This document shows, in pieces, positions 1 to 6,713 of a DNA stretch of 13,691 nucleotides; position 1 is the stretch's first letter; the number at the start of each line of letters is the position of its first letter. The position numbers were made by a program, and so were the translations under genes. The notes under the pieces are model-generated. The model was not told where the DNA came from. It did not search any database and saw only the letters and a list, made by a program, of their open reading frames with translations. Origin of the DNA: JBCCFW01 sp039029535 (lineage in GTDB: Bacteria; Acidobacteriota; JBCCFW01); contig JBCCFW010000196.1 in NCBI GenBank assembly GCA_039029535.1, positions 1 through 13,691 of the forward strand. Direction: 5' to 3'.

Positions 1-362
1 CGGATGGCGACCAAGACGAAAGCTCTCGACGGTGACTCTCTCGACTGGTCCGTCCCAAGGGCGAGCGTCCGGATCAAAGCCAGGCGCCTTCTCGTCCTCC
101 GCGTGCGCCCCGCACCAGAACGTTCCGCCCTCGACGAGCACCCGATCATCAGTTGGAACTGGAGGCTCTCCGGGTCTACGTCTCGAGCATCCTCGCCGGC
201 CCAGCTCCGAGATGCCCGCGGGGGATCGTGCCACTAGACGTTAGAGACGGGGAGCCGAGGCGTTCCGGTAGCGAAACAGCCGGCAGGGACCTACCCACAC
301 ACGTCCCTCCCAGCCGTGCTAGCCGAAATGGGAAGAGGGGAGCCCCCGTCGTCGCGTCTTCC
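1..362. other. Region without a recognisable intact gene, left edge
   Basis: No open frame here has a convincing start, ribosome site or protein family. The short frames that exist are rich in Arg, Ser and Pro, as expected from random GC-rich DNA. Because the recombinase remnant begins near 320-363 in the same plus frame, part of this stretch may be its decayed upstream portion, but I cannot align the residues to the integrase core or N-terminal domains. If the tRNA-Arg at 760-836 was the attachment site, this stretch would lie inside the former island. Confidence 0.4.
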
Positions 363-671
363 CGGGCTCACGAGGCGGCCGCCTCACGTTGACCAAGGAC
401 GGCCTGGCCGCACGTCCTCGAGCGCGTACGCCTCCGCAACCCGCGCCTCCATGACCTGCGCCGAACCGCGGCCACCAGGATGGTCCGTCGGGGCGTCGAC
501 CTGGACGTGGTTCGCCGCATCCTTGGCCACGCGACACTCACGATGACGCAGAGGTACGTCGGCGCCGTGGAGTCCGACCTGCGGGCCGGCGTCGAGGTCT
601 TGGACGCCAAGAAACCACGGGTTTCGAAGACCCCAAGTCCAGCTAGGGGCAGGGACGGTCAAGAGCAGTGA
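363..671 (+). pseudogene. Tyrosine recombinase (phage/island integrase), C-terminal remnant
   Basis: Only the end of the catalytic domain of a site-specific tyrosine recombinase is recognisable. In the frame running to the stop at 669-671, codons from 393 read through HDLRRTAATRM (450-482), the H-x-L-R box that carries the catalytic His and second Arg. GHATLTMTQRY follows, with the GH pair and the nucleophilic Tyr. The first catalytic Arg, the core lysine region and the N-terminal DNA-binding domain are not recognisable. A stop at 390-392 interrupts the frame. Just upstream the family-like peptide jumps frame: LTKDGLAA is readable from 389 in another frame and rejoins near 410, which suggests frameshift decay. 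The remnant points toward the 3' end of tRNA-Arg 90 bp away, as in integrated islands. The motif assignment is firm; the extent of the remnant upstream of 390 is uncertain. Confidence 0.8.
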
Positions 672-759
672 CCGCAAACCGTCCGCAACGGCTGTTTCGC
701 CGGGTCCGTTCCGCGCTCATCGAGCTGCCGCAAGCCCCTGAATTCAAGGGCGTTCCGCG

Positions 760-836
760 TGGCGCGCCCACCAGGACTCGAACCTGGGACCCTCGGATTA
801 GAAGTCCGATGCTCTATCCAGCTGAGCTATGGGCGC
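760..836 (-). tRNA. tRNA-Arg (anticodon TCT)
   Basis: Read on the minus strand, this is a complete 77-nt cloverleaf. The 7-bp acceptor stem GCGCCCA/TGGGCGC pairs perfectly. The D arm carries AGCTCAGCTGGATAGAGC, the anticodon loop is CTTCTAA (anticodon TCT, Arg), and the T arm contains GGTTCGAGTCC. The discriminator is G and the 3' CCA is encoded (760-762). It lies 282 bp downstream of tRNA-Asn on the same strand. Its 3' end faces the integrase remnant, so it is a likely former attB site for an integrated element. Confidence 0.96.
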
Positions 837-1118
837 GGGGAGAGGGAGGAGAGACTAGCACCTCGGCGCCCGGGGCGCAGGTGGGTCGGCAGCCCCTCGC
901 GAGCCCAGGCCTGAGCCCCTGAATCCACCGTGCTCCTACGGCCCTTACCCTCCCAAGGACCCGTACCGACCAGTGCGCGACTAACCCCCTTCGCTCGTCA
1001 TCAGGAACCAACTGAACGAGTGTTTAAGGCACACCCCTCCCACGCCACGGAGGAACGAGCTCCGCGGAGAGCGACGGGCATGACTCGCCTCAGAGTCACG
1101 GCGCATGGGCATCATGAA
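837..1118. other. Spacer between tRNA-Asn and tRNA-Arg
   Basis: I see no protein gene here. Small open frames crossing the tRNAs translate into peptides that are only tRNA sequence read as protein. A short perfect inverted repeat at 1081-1098 (TGACTC, 6-nt loop, GAGTCA) lies in the 3' trailer of tRNA-Asn. It could be a processing or termination hairpin, but it has no T-run. I could not identify a convincing promoter for tRNA-Arg, so whether it is co-transcribed with the two upstream tRNAs is open. Confidence 0.4.
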
Positions 1119-1194
1119 TGGCGGCTCCGGCAGGACTCGAACCTGCGACCCCCGACTTAACAGGCCGGTGCTCTACCAGCTGAGCTACGAAGCC
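1119..1194 (-). tRNA. tRNA-Asn (anticodon GTT)
   Basis: On the minus strand this folds as a 76-nt tRNA. The acceptor stem is GGCTTCG/CGGAGCC (one T-G wobble), the D arm is AGCTCAGCTGGTAGAGC, the anticodon loop is CTGTTAA (anticodon GTT, Asn), and the T loop TTCGAGT lies between GCAGG and CCTGC. The discriminator is G and the CCA is encoded at 1119-1121. Only one base (1195) separates its 5' end from the encoded CCA of the tRNA-Trp-like gene, so both almost certainly come from one precursor transcript. Confidence 0.96.
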
Positions 1195-1195
1195 G

Positions 1196-1268
1196 TGGCA
1201 GGGTCGCGAGGATTCGAACCCCGTCCGTCGGTGTTGGAAACCGAGTCCGCTCCCAGGCGGACGACCCT
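1196..1268 (-). tRNA. tRNA-Trp-like (anticodon CCA) with shortened D arm
   Basis: On the minus strand the acceptor stem AGGGTCG/CGACCCT pairs perfectly, with discriminator G and encoded CCA (1196-1198). The T arm CGGGG-TTCGAAT-CCTCG is good, with one G-T pair. The anticodon arm is TCGGT-TTCCAAC-ACCGA, giving anticodon CCA, which decodes UGG. The T32/T33, A37 and TCGGT/ACCGA stem resemble bacterial tRNA-Trp. The D region is unusual: between acceptor and anticodon stems there are only 17 nt, best folded as T, CCGC, CTGGGA, GCGG, AC. It therefore lacks a normal position 9 and A14, and the total length with CCA is only 73 nt. It may be a divergent functional tRNA-Trp, a second isodecoder, or a decaying copy. 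Confidence 0.72.
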
Positions 1269-1433
1269 CCAAGGAGGGACGGGATGCGAGACGCGGATTG
1301 CAGGCTGCAAGTCCGCGAGCTCCCTCCAATTCCCTCCGAGCGAATTGAAGCACCCGCGCTGCGAACGTGCAACCATCAACCAGCAGCGGCAGTCCAAGCC
1401 CCGCACCCAGCGAAGCCCAGCTCAGGAGACGAC
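1269..1433. other. Divergent intergenic region between tRNA cluster and DUF7716-like gene
   Basis: The tRNA pair reads leftward and the small protein gene reads rightward from here, so promoters for both should lie in this 165 bp. I cannot name clear -35/-10 hexamers. An imperfect palindrome spans 1293-1316: GCGGA, then the perfect TTGCAG-G-CTGCAA, then one bulged G, then TCCGC. It could be an operator or a leader hairpin. Open frames extend upstream through this region, but no ribosome site supports a start before 1434. Confidence 0.35.
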
Positions 1434-1847
1434 GTGAGCACCGACTCTCCCAACAACCGTCTCTGTAAGCTCACGGACGTCATCGACGCCGTCCGCCGAG
1501 AAGAGCTGGGTTGCTACCACCTCGATGGGCGACCCAAGGCGAGCGCGGACCGAGTCGACTTCGACGTCTACTGGAAGAACGTCCCCGAGTCTCCGGACCT
1601 CGAAGACGAGGTGTACGTCGGCGAGCCTTCACCCATCGACGACGACGTACCCGACGACGACCTCGACCTGGCTCTCCAACCAAATGTCGTGAGAGCCAAG
1701 GGTTGGTGGCTCGCCTTCAGCGGCGAGCTCTTCGAGGACGTGATCGCTCAAGCGCTCCGTCAGAAGCCGTCGGCCACCAATGCCGAGCTGCTGCGCGCGC
1801 TGAACCACTACTCCGCTCGCGACACCTACCTCCCGCTCGAGCCGTGA
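1434..1847 (+). CDS. Small hypothetical protein, DUF7716-like
   Basis: This encodes 137 residues from a GTG at 1434. The start is chosen because AGGAG (1424-1428) sits 5 bases upstream, whereas the frame's earlier ATG at 1284 has no comparable site. The protein is acidic, with an Asp-rich stretch (DDDVPDDDLD) in the middle and no signal peptide or membrane segment, so it is probably cytoplasmic. The C-terminal pattern VIAQALRQKPSATNAELL followed by ALNHY and a final D-x-Y-L resembles, from memory, the end of DUF7716 proteins (NA..QKP.A....EL..A..YY...DAF). That assignment is tentative and the family has no function I can state. It precedes the VCBS-type gene by 72 bp on the same strand, but the two do not look functionally related. 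Confidence 0.75.
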   Translation: MSTDSPNNRLCKLTDVIDAVRREELGCYHLDGRPKASADRVDFDVYWKNVPESPDLEDEVYVGEPSPIDDDVPDDDLDLALQPNVVRAKGWWLAFSGELFEDVIAQALRQKPSATNAELLRALNHYSARDTYLPLEP

Positions 1848-1919
1848 CGCACCCTCCCCTCTTGACGCCAAGCCGCTGAGGGCGACATTCCATCCATCCA
1901 GGCTTGCGCGGAGGGACCC

Positions 1920-4484
1920 TTGCGCCGACACGACGCGACGAACGAAGACTGCGGCCGTTCGTGGCCCTGGCGGGTTCTCGGCCTCGTGGTCGCCCTGACG
2001 ACCGCCTCCCCCCTCCTCGCTGGCCTCCCCGCCCCGCCGGTCGAGGAGTGGACCCGGACCACGGCCACGCCGGTGGCCACCCCGGTCGTCGAGGTCGACC
2101 CCTTCAGCGGTCCCATCCTGTACGTGCTCACTCTCGACGGCCGCGCTTACAGCTTCCGAGGCAATGGCGACGTCCGTGGAGGTCACGCCCTCGTCGACGG
2201 CGTCCGTCCCTTGCTCGCCATCGCTGTCGTGGATGGAACCCAGCAACGTCTGCTGCTGGCCACCGACACCGAGCTCATCGTTCGGCACGTCACGAACGGA
2301 CCAGCCCCTCTTCGCCATCCGTGGCCCAGCGAGCTCTCCGGAGGTCAGGCCAACCTCGGCGTCGTCGACCTCGACGGTGACGGCCTCGCCGAGGTCCACG
2401 TCGGTGACGTGGTCCTCAGTGCCGACGGCAGCGGCGGTTGGAGCGGTGGCACCTCCACCTCTCTTCCCCTCCATTGCAACGCCGTCGACCTCCTCCCCGC
2501 CGAGCCTGGGCAAGAGCTGGCTTGCGGGACCGGCGTGTTCGCTGCCGACGGTCGCCTGCTCTGGTCCACCGGGCTCGACAACGGCTCCACCGCGCTCGGT
2601 GACCTCGACGGTGACGACACTCCCGAGCTCGTGGTGACCGCTCTCCGCTCCGGCGGTTCGGGCGTCGAGCTCCACGTCTTCGATGCCCTCGGGACCCCAC
2701 GCATCTCGCCCCTCGTGCTGAGCACGAGCGCTACGAGCTGGATCGACGCCCCCGCCCTCGTCGATCTCGACTCCGACACCCGACCCGAGCTGCTCGTCAG
2801 CACTCCCGATGATGTTCAGGCTCACGACTGGGAGGGAGGTGAGCTCGTCTCCCTCTGGTCCGTGCCGGTCGAGACCAACTTCGCGGTCCGGCCCGGTCTC
2901 ACCGCGTTCGACTTCGACGGCGACGAGAGCGCCGAGGTCATCGTCACCGACGCGAGCACGTGGCGCATCCTCGATGGGCTCAGCGGGGACGCGCTGCACG
3001 AAGCAGACTTCCTCGGCGCACCGGGTCGCCTCCGACCGGTGGTGACCAACCTCGACGACGACGCTGCGGCCGAGATCGTCCTGTGCAGCACGGAGGGTCT
3101 CGTCGTTCACGAAATCCCCGGATCGATCGAGCCCCGCACGCAGTGGAACCAACACGACTACCACGGCTGCAACGTCGAGGACGATCTCGTCATCCCCACG
3201 CTCGAAACACCACCCTGGCAGACACACCGCACTTGGGGAGCACAGGTCGAGCCGAACGACTGCGAGTCCTGCCGGCTGCGGGGCGTGCGTCTCCCGCCCG
3301 AGGTCGTCGGCTGTCGAGACGAGGAGAGCGTCATCGACGGCACGACCCTGCGCCTGGATGGCTGCCCCGAGCCAGCATCCCTCTCGTGGATCGTCGAAGG
3401 CATGGAGGTCTCGACCGATCCGATCCTTCGCTTCACCGCGTCGGTCGACGTCGACGTCGAGGTCGTGCTCAGCTGTCCATCGCTCCCGGGCTGCGAGGCT
3501 CGAACCACGACCCGACTCCTGGTGGACGAGCCACCGACCTTCGAGGCAGTCGGAACGGCGGCCCTCTGCCCGGAGGTCGTGAGGGTCTCGTGGACACCCG
3601 CGCTCTGGCATCGTGGTGAGGCCGGCACCTACTCCCTCTACCGGAGCACGGTGAGCTGTGAGGACGCCCTCGCCAACCCACCGCTGGTGAGCGGTCTCAG
3701 CTCCGTCGGCTGGAGGGACCGCGACGTCGTCACCGAAACGACGTACTACTACGTGCTCGAAGCCGAGAGCGCATTGCGTCCGAACGCGTGCGACACGCGG
3801 GGACCGGGCGGTGGTCTCGTCGGCCAACGATGCCTGCCCCCCGTGACGGTCCCCGTCATCGAGCTGCCCGAAACGCTCGAGCCCGTCCTGCGTGTCCGGA
3901 AGTCAGGGGACAGGACGGTGGTGAGCTGGGACGACGCGCGTCCGCTCGCGGCGGAAGAGACCTTCGTGCTGCGCGAGTCCGAGGGACCGACGGGGCCCGC
4001 GCTCCAGGCCAACTTCCCGAGAGCCACGCTCCGTAGCCACTCGATCCGAAACGACGACTCTCCTTCGTTCGCGTGCTACACCGTGCACGTCGCCGGTCGC
4101 TGTGGACACCTGTCTCCACGCGCAGCCGGTAGCACCTGCGAAGAGGTTCTCTGGAGCACCGTCCCGAGCCGCGACGTCTGCCCATCGCACCGAGGCGCGA
4201 GCTGGCTGCTCACCGCCGAGACCTACGAAGACGCCTTCGGCTGCGCCTCGCCGTACACCCCGCTGCCTCCGATCCCGGCGCCGGACCAACGCCTCTTCCT
4301 GTCGGCGAGCTCCGACCACTGCTACTCGGCCTGCCTCCAACGCGAGGCCGACGAGCTCGTCCTCCACGAAGCACCCGGGCGCTCCCTGACCGGACAGTCT
4401 CTCGTGGGCTGGGTGCTCATCGACGACTTCAGCACGCCCGTGCGCGTCGTCGATCATCGGTCGCGCTGCGGCGAGTCACCCTAA
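1920..4484 (+). CDS. Secreted FG-GAP/VCBS-type repeat protein with Fn3-like modules
   Basis: This encodes 854 residues. The TTG start is supported by GGAGG (1910-1914) 5 bases upstream and by a signal peptide right after it: a basic/polar N-region, then WRVLGLVVALTTASPLLAG (residues 17-35). Residues about 60-400 carry calcium-binding type DxDxDG loops, as in FG-GAP/VCBS beta-propellers: DLDGDG (150-155), DLDGDD (228-233), DLDSD (282-286), DFDGD (331-335) and a weaker NLDDD (377-381). A WNQHDYHGCNV motif (409-419), often seen in such secreted propeller proteins, ends the propeller. An Ig/PKD-like segment (about 460-535) follows, then one or two Fn3-like modules (about 540-640 and 650-750) with the YSLYRS strand, and a Cys-rich C-terminal part. 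It is probably an exported adhesive or structural protein; no catalytic motif is visible. Its 3' end overlaps the convergent gene by 9 bp. Confidence 0.9.
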   Translation: MRRHDATNEDCGRSWPWRVLGLVVALTTASPLLAGLPAPPVEEWTRTTATPVATPVVEVDPFSGPILYVLTLDGRAYSFRGNGDVRGGHALVDGVRPLLAIAVVDGTQQRLLLATDTELIVRHVTNGPAPLRHPWPSELSGGQANLGVVDLDGDGLAEVHVGDVVLSADGSGGWSGGTSTSLPLHCNAVDLLPAEPGQELACGTGVFAADGRLLWSTGLDNGSTALGDLDGDDTPELVVTALRSGGSGVELHVFDALGTPRISPLVLSTSATSWIDAPALVDLDSDTRPELLVSTPDDVQAHDWEGGELVSLWSVPVETNFAVRPGLTAFDFDGDESAEVIVTDASTWRILDGLSGDALHEADFLGAPGRLRPVVTNLDDDAAAEIVLCSTEGLVVHEIPGSIEPRTQWNQHDYHGCNVEDDLVIPTLETPPWQTHRTWGAQVEPNDCESCRLRGVRLPPEVVGCRDEESVIDGTTLRLDGCPEPASLSWIVEGMEVSTDPILRFTASVDVDVEVVLSCPSLPGCEARTTTRLLVDEPPTFEAVGTAALCPEVVRVSWTPALWHRGEAGTYSLYRSTVSCEDALANPPLVSGLSSVGWRDRDVVTETTYYYVLEAESALRPNACDTRGPGGGLVGQRCLPPVTVPVIELPETLEPVLRVRKSGDRTVVSWDDARPLAAEETFVLRESEGPTGPALQANFPRATLRSHSIRNDDSPSFACYTVHVAGRCGHLSPRAAGSTCEEVLWSTVPSRDVCPSHRGASWLLTAETYEDAFGCASPYTPLPPIPAPDQRLFLSASSDHCYSACLQREADELVLHEAPGRSLTGQSLVGWVLIDDFSTPVRVVDHRSRCGESP

Positions 4485-5225
4485 CGACGTATCGGGCACG
4501 AACACCACCTCACGCGACAGGGCGAGCAGCGGCTCGTCTCCACGAAGCGCGAACGCGGGCCAGCGCCATCCGCGTCCGCCGTCGAGCTGCAGGGTCTCGA
4601 GCACGGCACCGAGCGTGCTCGGGGCACGCAGCTCGCCGACAACGGGCGCGTCCGGCGCCTCCATCAGCCACTCGATGAGCCGACTCGAGAGACGGAGAGC
4701 CTCATCCGGAGCGAGACTGTCCCCGCAGTCGAGACGCTCGCGAAGGAACGGAAGCATCTCGTCCAGTCGCTCGGTCCGAAACGGCGCCGAGGCTCGCCAG
4801 CAGTCGGCCAGCACGCGACGCGTGGCCGGGACGAGCGCTGCCTGCGGCGGGACCCGCCCCCGACGCTCGTGCAGTCCGTTCCAGACCTCTCGCGAGAACA
4901 CCAGCACGCCGTGCTCTCGAATCGAGTCCGGTGGCGTGTACTCCTCTCGCCCCCACTCGTCGTCTTCATCGAGCAGCGGACGTGACCACAGCACGTGATC
5001 GCCGAGCCGAGACACGTGGACGTAGCCACCGGGCTCACAGCCATCGTGACCGCACTCTTCGCACGGAAAGACCTGGATGGGGTTCTCCGCCCACTCGGTC
5101 CATTCCAAGGACGTCGTGAGCACGACGCCGGCGCAGGTCACCTTCGTCCAGTGCGGGTTCCGCTGACCCGAGCTCGAGAAGTCGGGGCTCCAGCTCGTGT
5201 ACTCCAGGTCGTGACAGGTGAGCAC
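4476..5225 (-). CDS. Uncharacterised protein with CxxCGHxGC motif
   Basis: This encodes 249 residues from a GTG at 5225, with GGGAGGAG about 7 bases upstream on the minus strand. There is no signal peptide or membrane segment. An N-terminal beta-rich region contains CEECGHDGCEPGGYVHVSRL at about residues 55-75, a Cys/His cluster that could bind zinc, followed by GDHVLW. The second half is helical, with charged and Leu-rich stretches (LPFLRERLDCGDSLAPDEAL). I recall similar hypothetical proteins with the C-GH-GC-GGY pattern but no assigned function. It starts 4 bp after the stop of the cREC_REC gene, so the two formed one operon. It may have lost its upstream translation context when that gene was split. 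The last 9 bp overlap the end of the convergent VCBS-type gene. Confidence 0.85.
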   Translation of the reverse strand: MLTCHDLEYTSWSPDFSSSGQRNPHWTKVTCAGVVLTTSLEWTEWAENPIQVFPCEECGHDGCEPGGYVHVSRLGDHVLWSRPLLDEDDEWGREEYTPPDSIREHGVLVFSREVWNGLHERRGRVPPQAALVPATRRVLADCWRASAPFRTERLDEMLPFLRERLDCGDSLAPDEALRLSSRLIEWLMEAPDAPVVGELRAPSTLGAVLETLQLDGGRGWRWPAFALRGDEPLLALSREVVFVPDTSLG

Positions 5226-5409
5226 GCCTTCACTCCTCCCTCGATCTCGCCCGCATCAGGCGATGCACCGATTGAATCCCCTGCTCCATCTTCCGGCGCG
5301 CTGACGTATTGGCCGAGTGGACCCGCATGAGCGGCGGCTCGAAGCCACGGTTCGCCACGGCCTCCTCGATCCACAGCACGACGTCGTAGCCGGTCCCTCG
5401 TTCATCGTT

Positions 5410-5429
5410 AGCCCGGATCATTCGTGAGT
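5410..5429 (+). repeat. Left terminal inverted repeat of the MITE-like element
   Basis: This is a 20-bp sequence identical to the reverse complement of 5570-5589. On the minus strand it supplies an ATG (5419-5421) that opens the C-terminal half of the split receiver gene. The outer two to four bases may be target DNA rather than element. Confidence 0.9.
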
Positions 5430-5569
5430 CTTCTACTGCGTGGCCAGATCCGCTGCCTGCGAAAGGCGTACTCGTCCCTCGGTCCTCGACGCACCGTCGA
5501 AGTGCGCCTCCGGTCCTCGCGCCTACGTTCGCCCTTCTCGCCTAGCGTCTCCGGCCACTCGCGACGAAC

Positions 5570-5589
5570 ACTCACGAATGATCCGGGCT
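5570..5589 (-). repeat. Right terminal inverted repeat of the MITE-like element
   Basis: This 20-bp sequence is the perfect inverted partner of 5410-5429. The N-terminal half of the split receiver gene reads into it on the minus strand, acquiring a foreign tail (QARIIRECSS) before stopping inside the element. Confidence 0.9.
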
Positions 5590-5714
5590 TGGTCGTGATC
5601 GAGACTGATCTCTTCGACCTCGCCCGACTCGAGCAAGCGGATCGCTTCCTCCGGCCAGCGGACCCCCACCCAACCCGCGGGCGTCGGACGCTCGTCGTCC
5701 AGGTAGACCTTCAT

Positions 5715-5957
5715 GCCGCCTCCTCCCATCGCTCGTGGCTACTGGACCTCCTCGGTCACCTGCGCCACTCCAGTGCCCTGACGCCGAGATTCACGTGCAG
5801 CCTCGACGCGCCTCGTCGCCCCTGGCTTCGTTCTCCTCCACTCGCGAATCCTCACGTATCTTCAGACACGCTCCGGTTCACTCGGTCGTCGGGCCTCTCC
5901 AGGGACTACGATCCATCGTCGATCCAAAGCACGGAACCTCGGCGACAGAGCACCAGC
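5715..5957. other. Divergent intergenic region upstream of the two-component operon
   Basis: This 243-bp stretch lies between the minus-strand receiver gene start and the response-regulator start, and should hold promoters for both directions. The response-regulator frame stays open upstream, to 5424, but its translation here is low-complexity Ser/Arg/Pro and does not extend the receiver domain, so I treat it as non-coding. TACGAT at 5907-5912 is a possible -10 hexamer, 45 bp before the start codon. No -35 match lies at the right spacing, so I do not call a promoter. Confidence 0.4.

Positions 5958-6709
<752 letters not shown>

Positions 6710-6713
<4 letters not shown>

Larger units (their letters stand above)
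5410..5589. mobile_element. Non-autonomous MITE-like element with 20-bp perfect terminal inverted repeats
   Basis: The left end AGCCCGGATCATTCGTGAGT (5410-5429) is the exact reverse complement of 5570-5589. Inward of the repeats the two arms still match imperfectly (TTC, TGGCC and GCGA.AAGGCG recur in inverted order), so the whole 180 bp is fold-back. Near its centre is a perfect 6-bp stem with a 3-nt loop (TCGACG-cac-CGTCGA, 5486-5500). A 9-bp direct repeat CGGTCCTCG occurs at 5480 and 5511. It encodes no transposase and interrupts the cREC_REC gene. The best frame-restoring model places the element at 5413-5586 with a GC duplication (5411-5412 and 5587-5588), leaving the palindrome AGCT at the target. 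The outermost repeat bases would then be target sequence. The ends loosely recall IS1380-like termini from memory; I could not check this. Confidence 0.82.
5230..5714 (-). pseudogene. cREC_REC-type receiver-domain gene split by a MITE-like insertion
   Basis: Two minus-strand fragments are halves of one protein. The N-terminal half starts at the ATG at 5714 (GGGAGGAGG about 4 bases upstream) with MKVYLDDERPTP and runs to SLDHD. The C-terminal half begins near 5409 with NDERGTGYDVVLWIEEAV and includes RVHSANTSARRKMEQGI. Together they match what I know of the cyclic-phosphate processing receiver-like family (cREC_REC, PF20274), whose hallmarks are the acidic LDDERP start, SLDHD.., the GTGYDV..WIEEAV segment and VHSAN..AR.KM. 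Removing 5411-5586 joins the halves in frame as 102 codons, a normal length for the family. As it stands, the first half ends at a stop inside the insertion (5523), and the second could only start from an ATG supplied by the inverted repeat (5421). The intact gene is probably lost, and the downstream gene may now depend on other promoters. Confidence 0.88.

Noticed and set aside
1096..1353. Minus-strand small ORF with VAQLVEHRPVKSGVAGSSPA
   Set aside because: This is the well-known spurious peptide produced by translating a tRNA gene; the DNA is tRNA-Asn and its neighbour.
1862..1890. TTGACG followed at 17 bp by ACATTC as a promoter for the VCBS-type gene
   Set aside because: The -10 position has no match to TATAAT, so a single -35-like hexamer is not enough.
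1629..3827. A 732-codon open frame on the minus strand opposite the VCBS-type gene
   Set aside because: It is an antisense shadow in GC-rich DNA: its translation is Val/Gly/Glu/Arg-rich with no family motif, while the plus strand has a signal peptide and repeated DxDxDG loops.
5404..5412. GTTAGCC at the left edge of the insertion, considered as an integron attC core site
   Set aside because: It does not satisfy GTTRRRY at the sixth base, no partner sites or cassette array are present, and the terminal inverted repeats explain the boundary.
5424..5957. Extended N-terminus of the response regulator
   Set aside because: The frame is open but begins inside the MITE-like element and translates to low-complexity Ser/Arg/Pro sequence with no ribosome site; family length fits the ATG at 5958.
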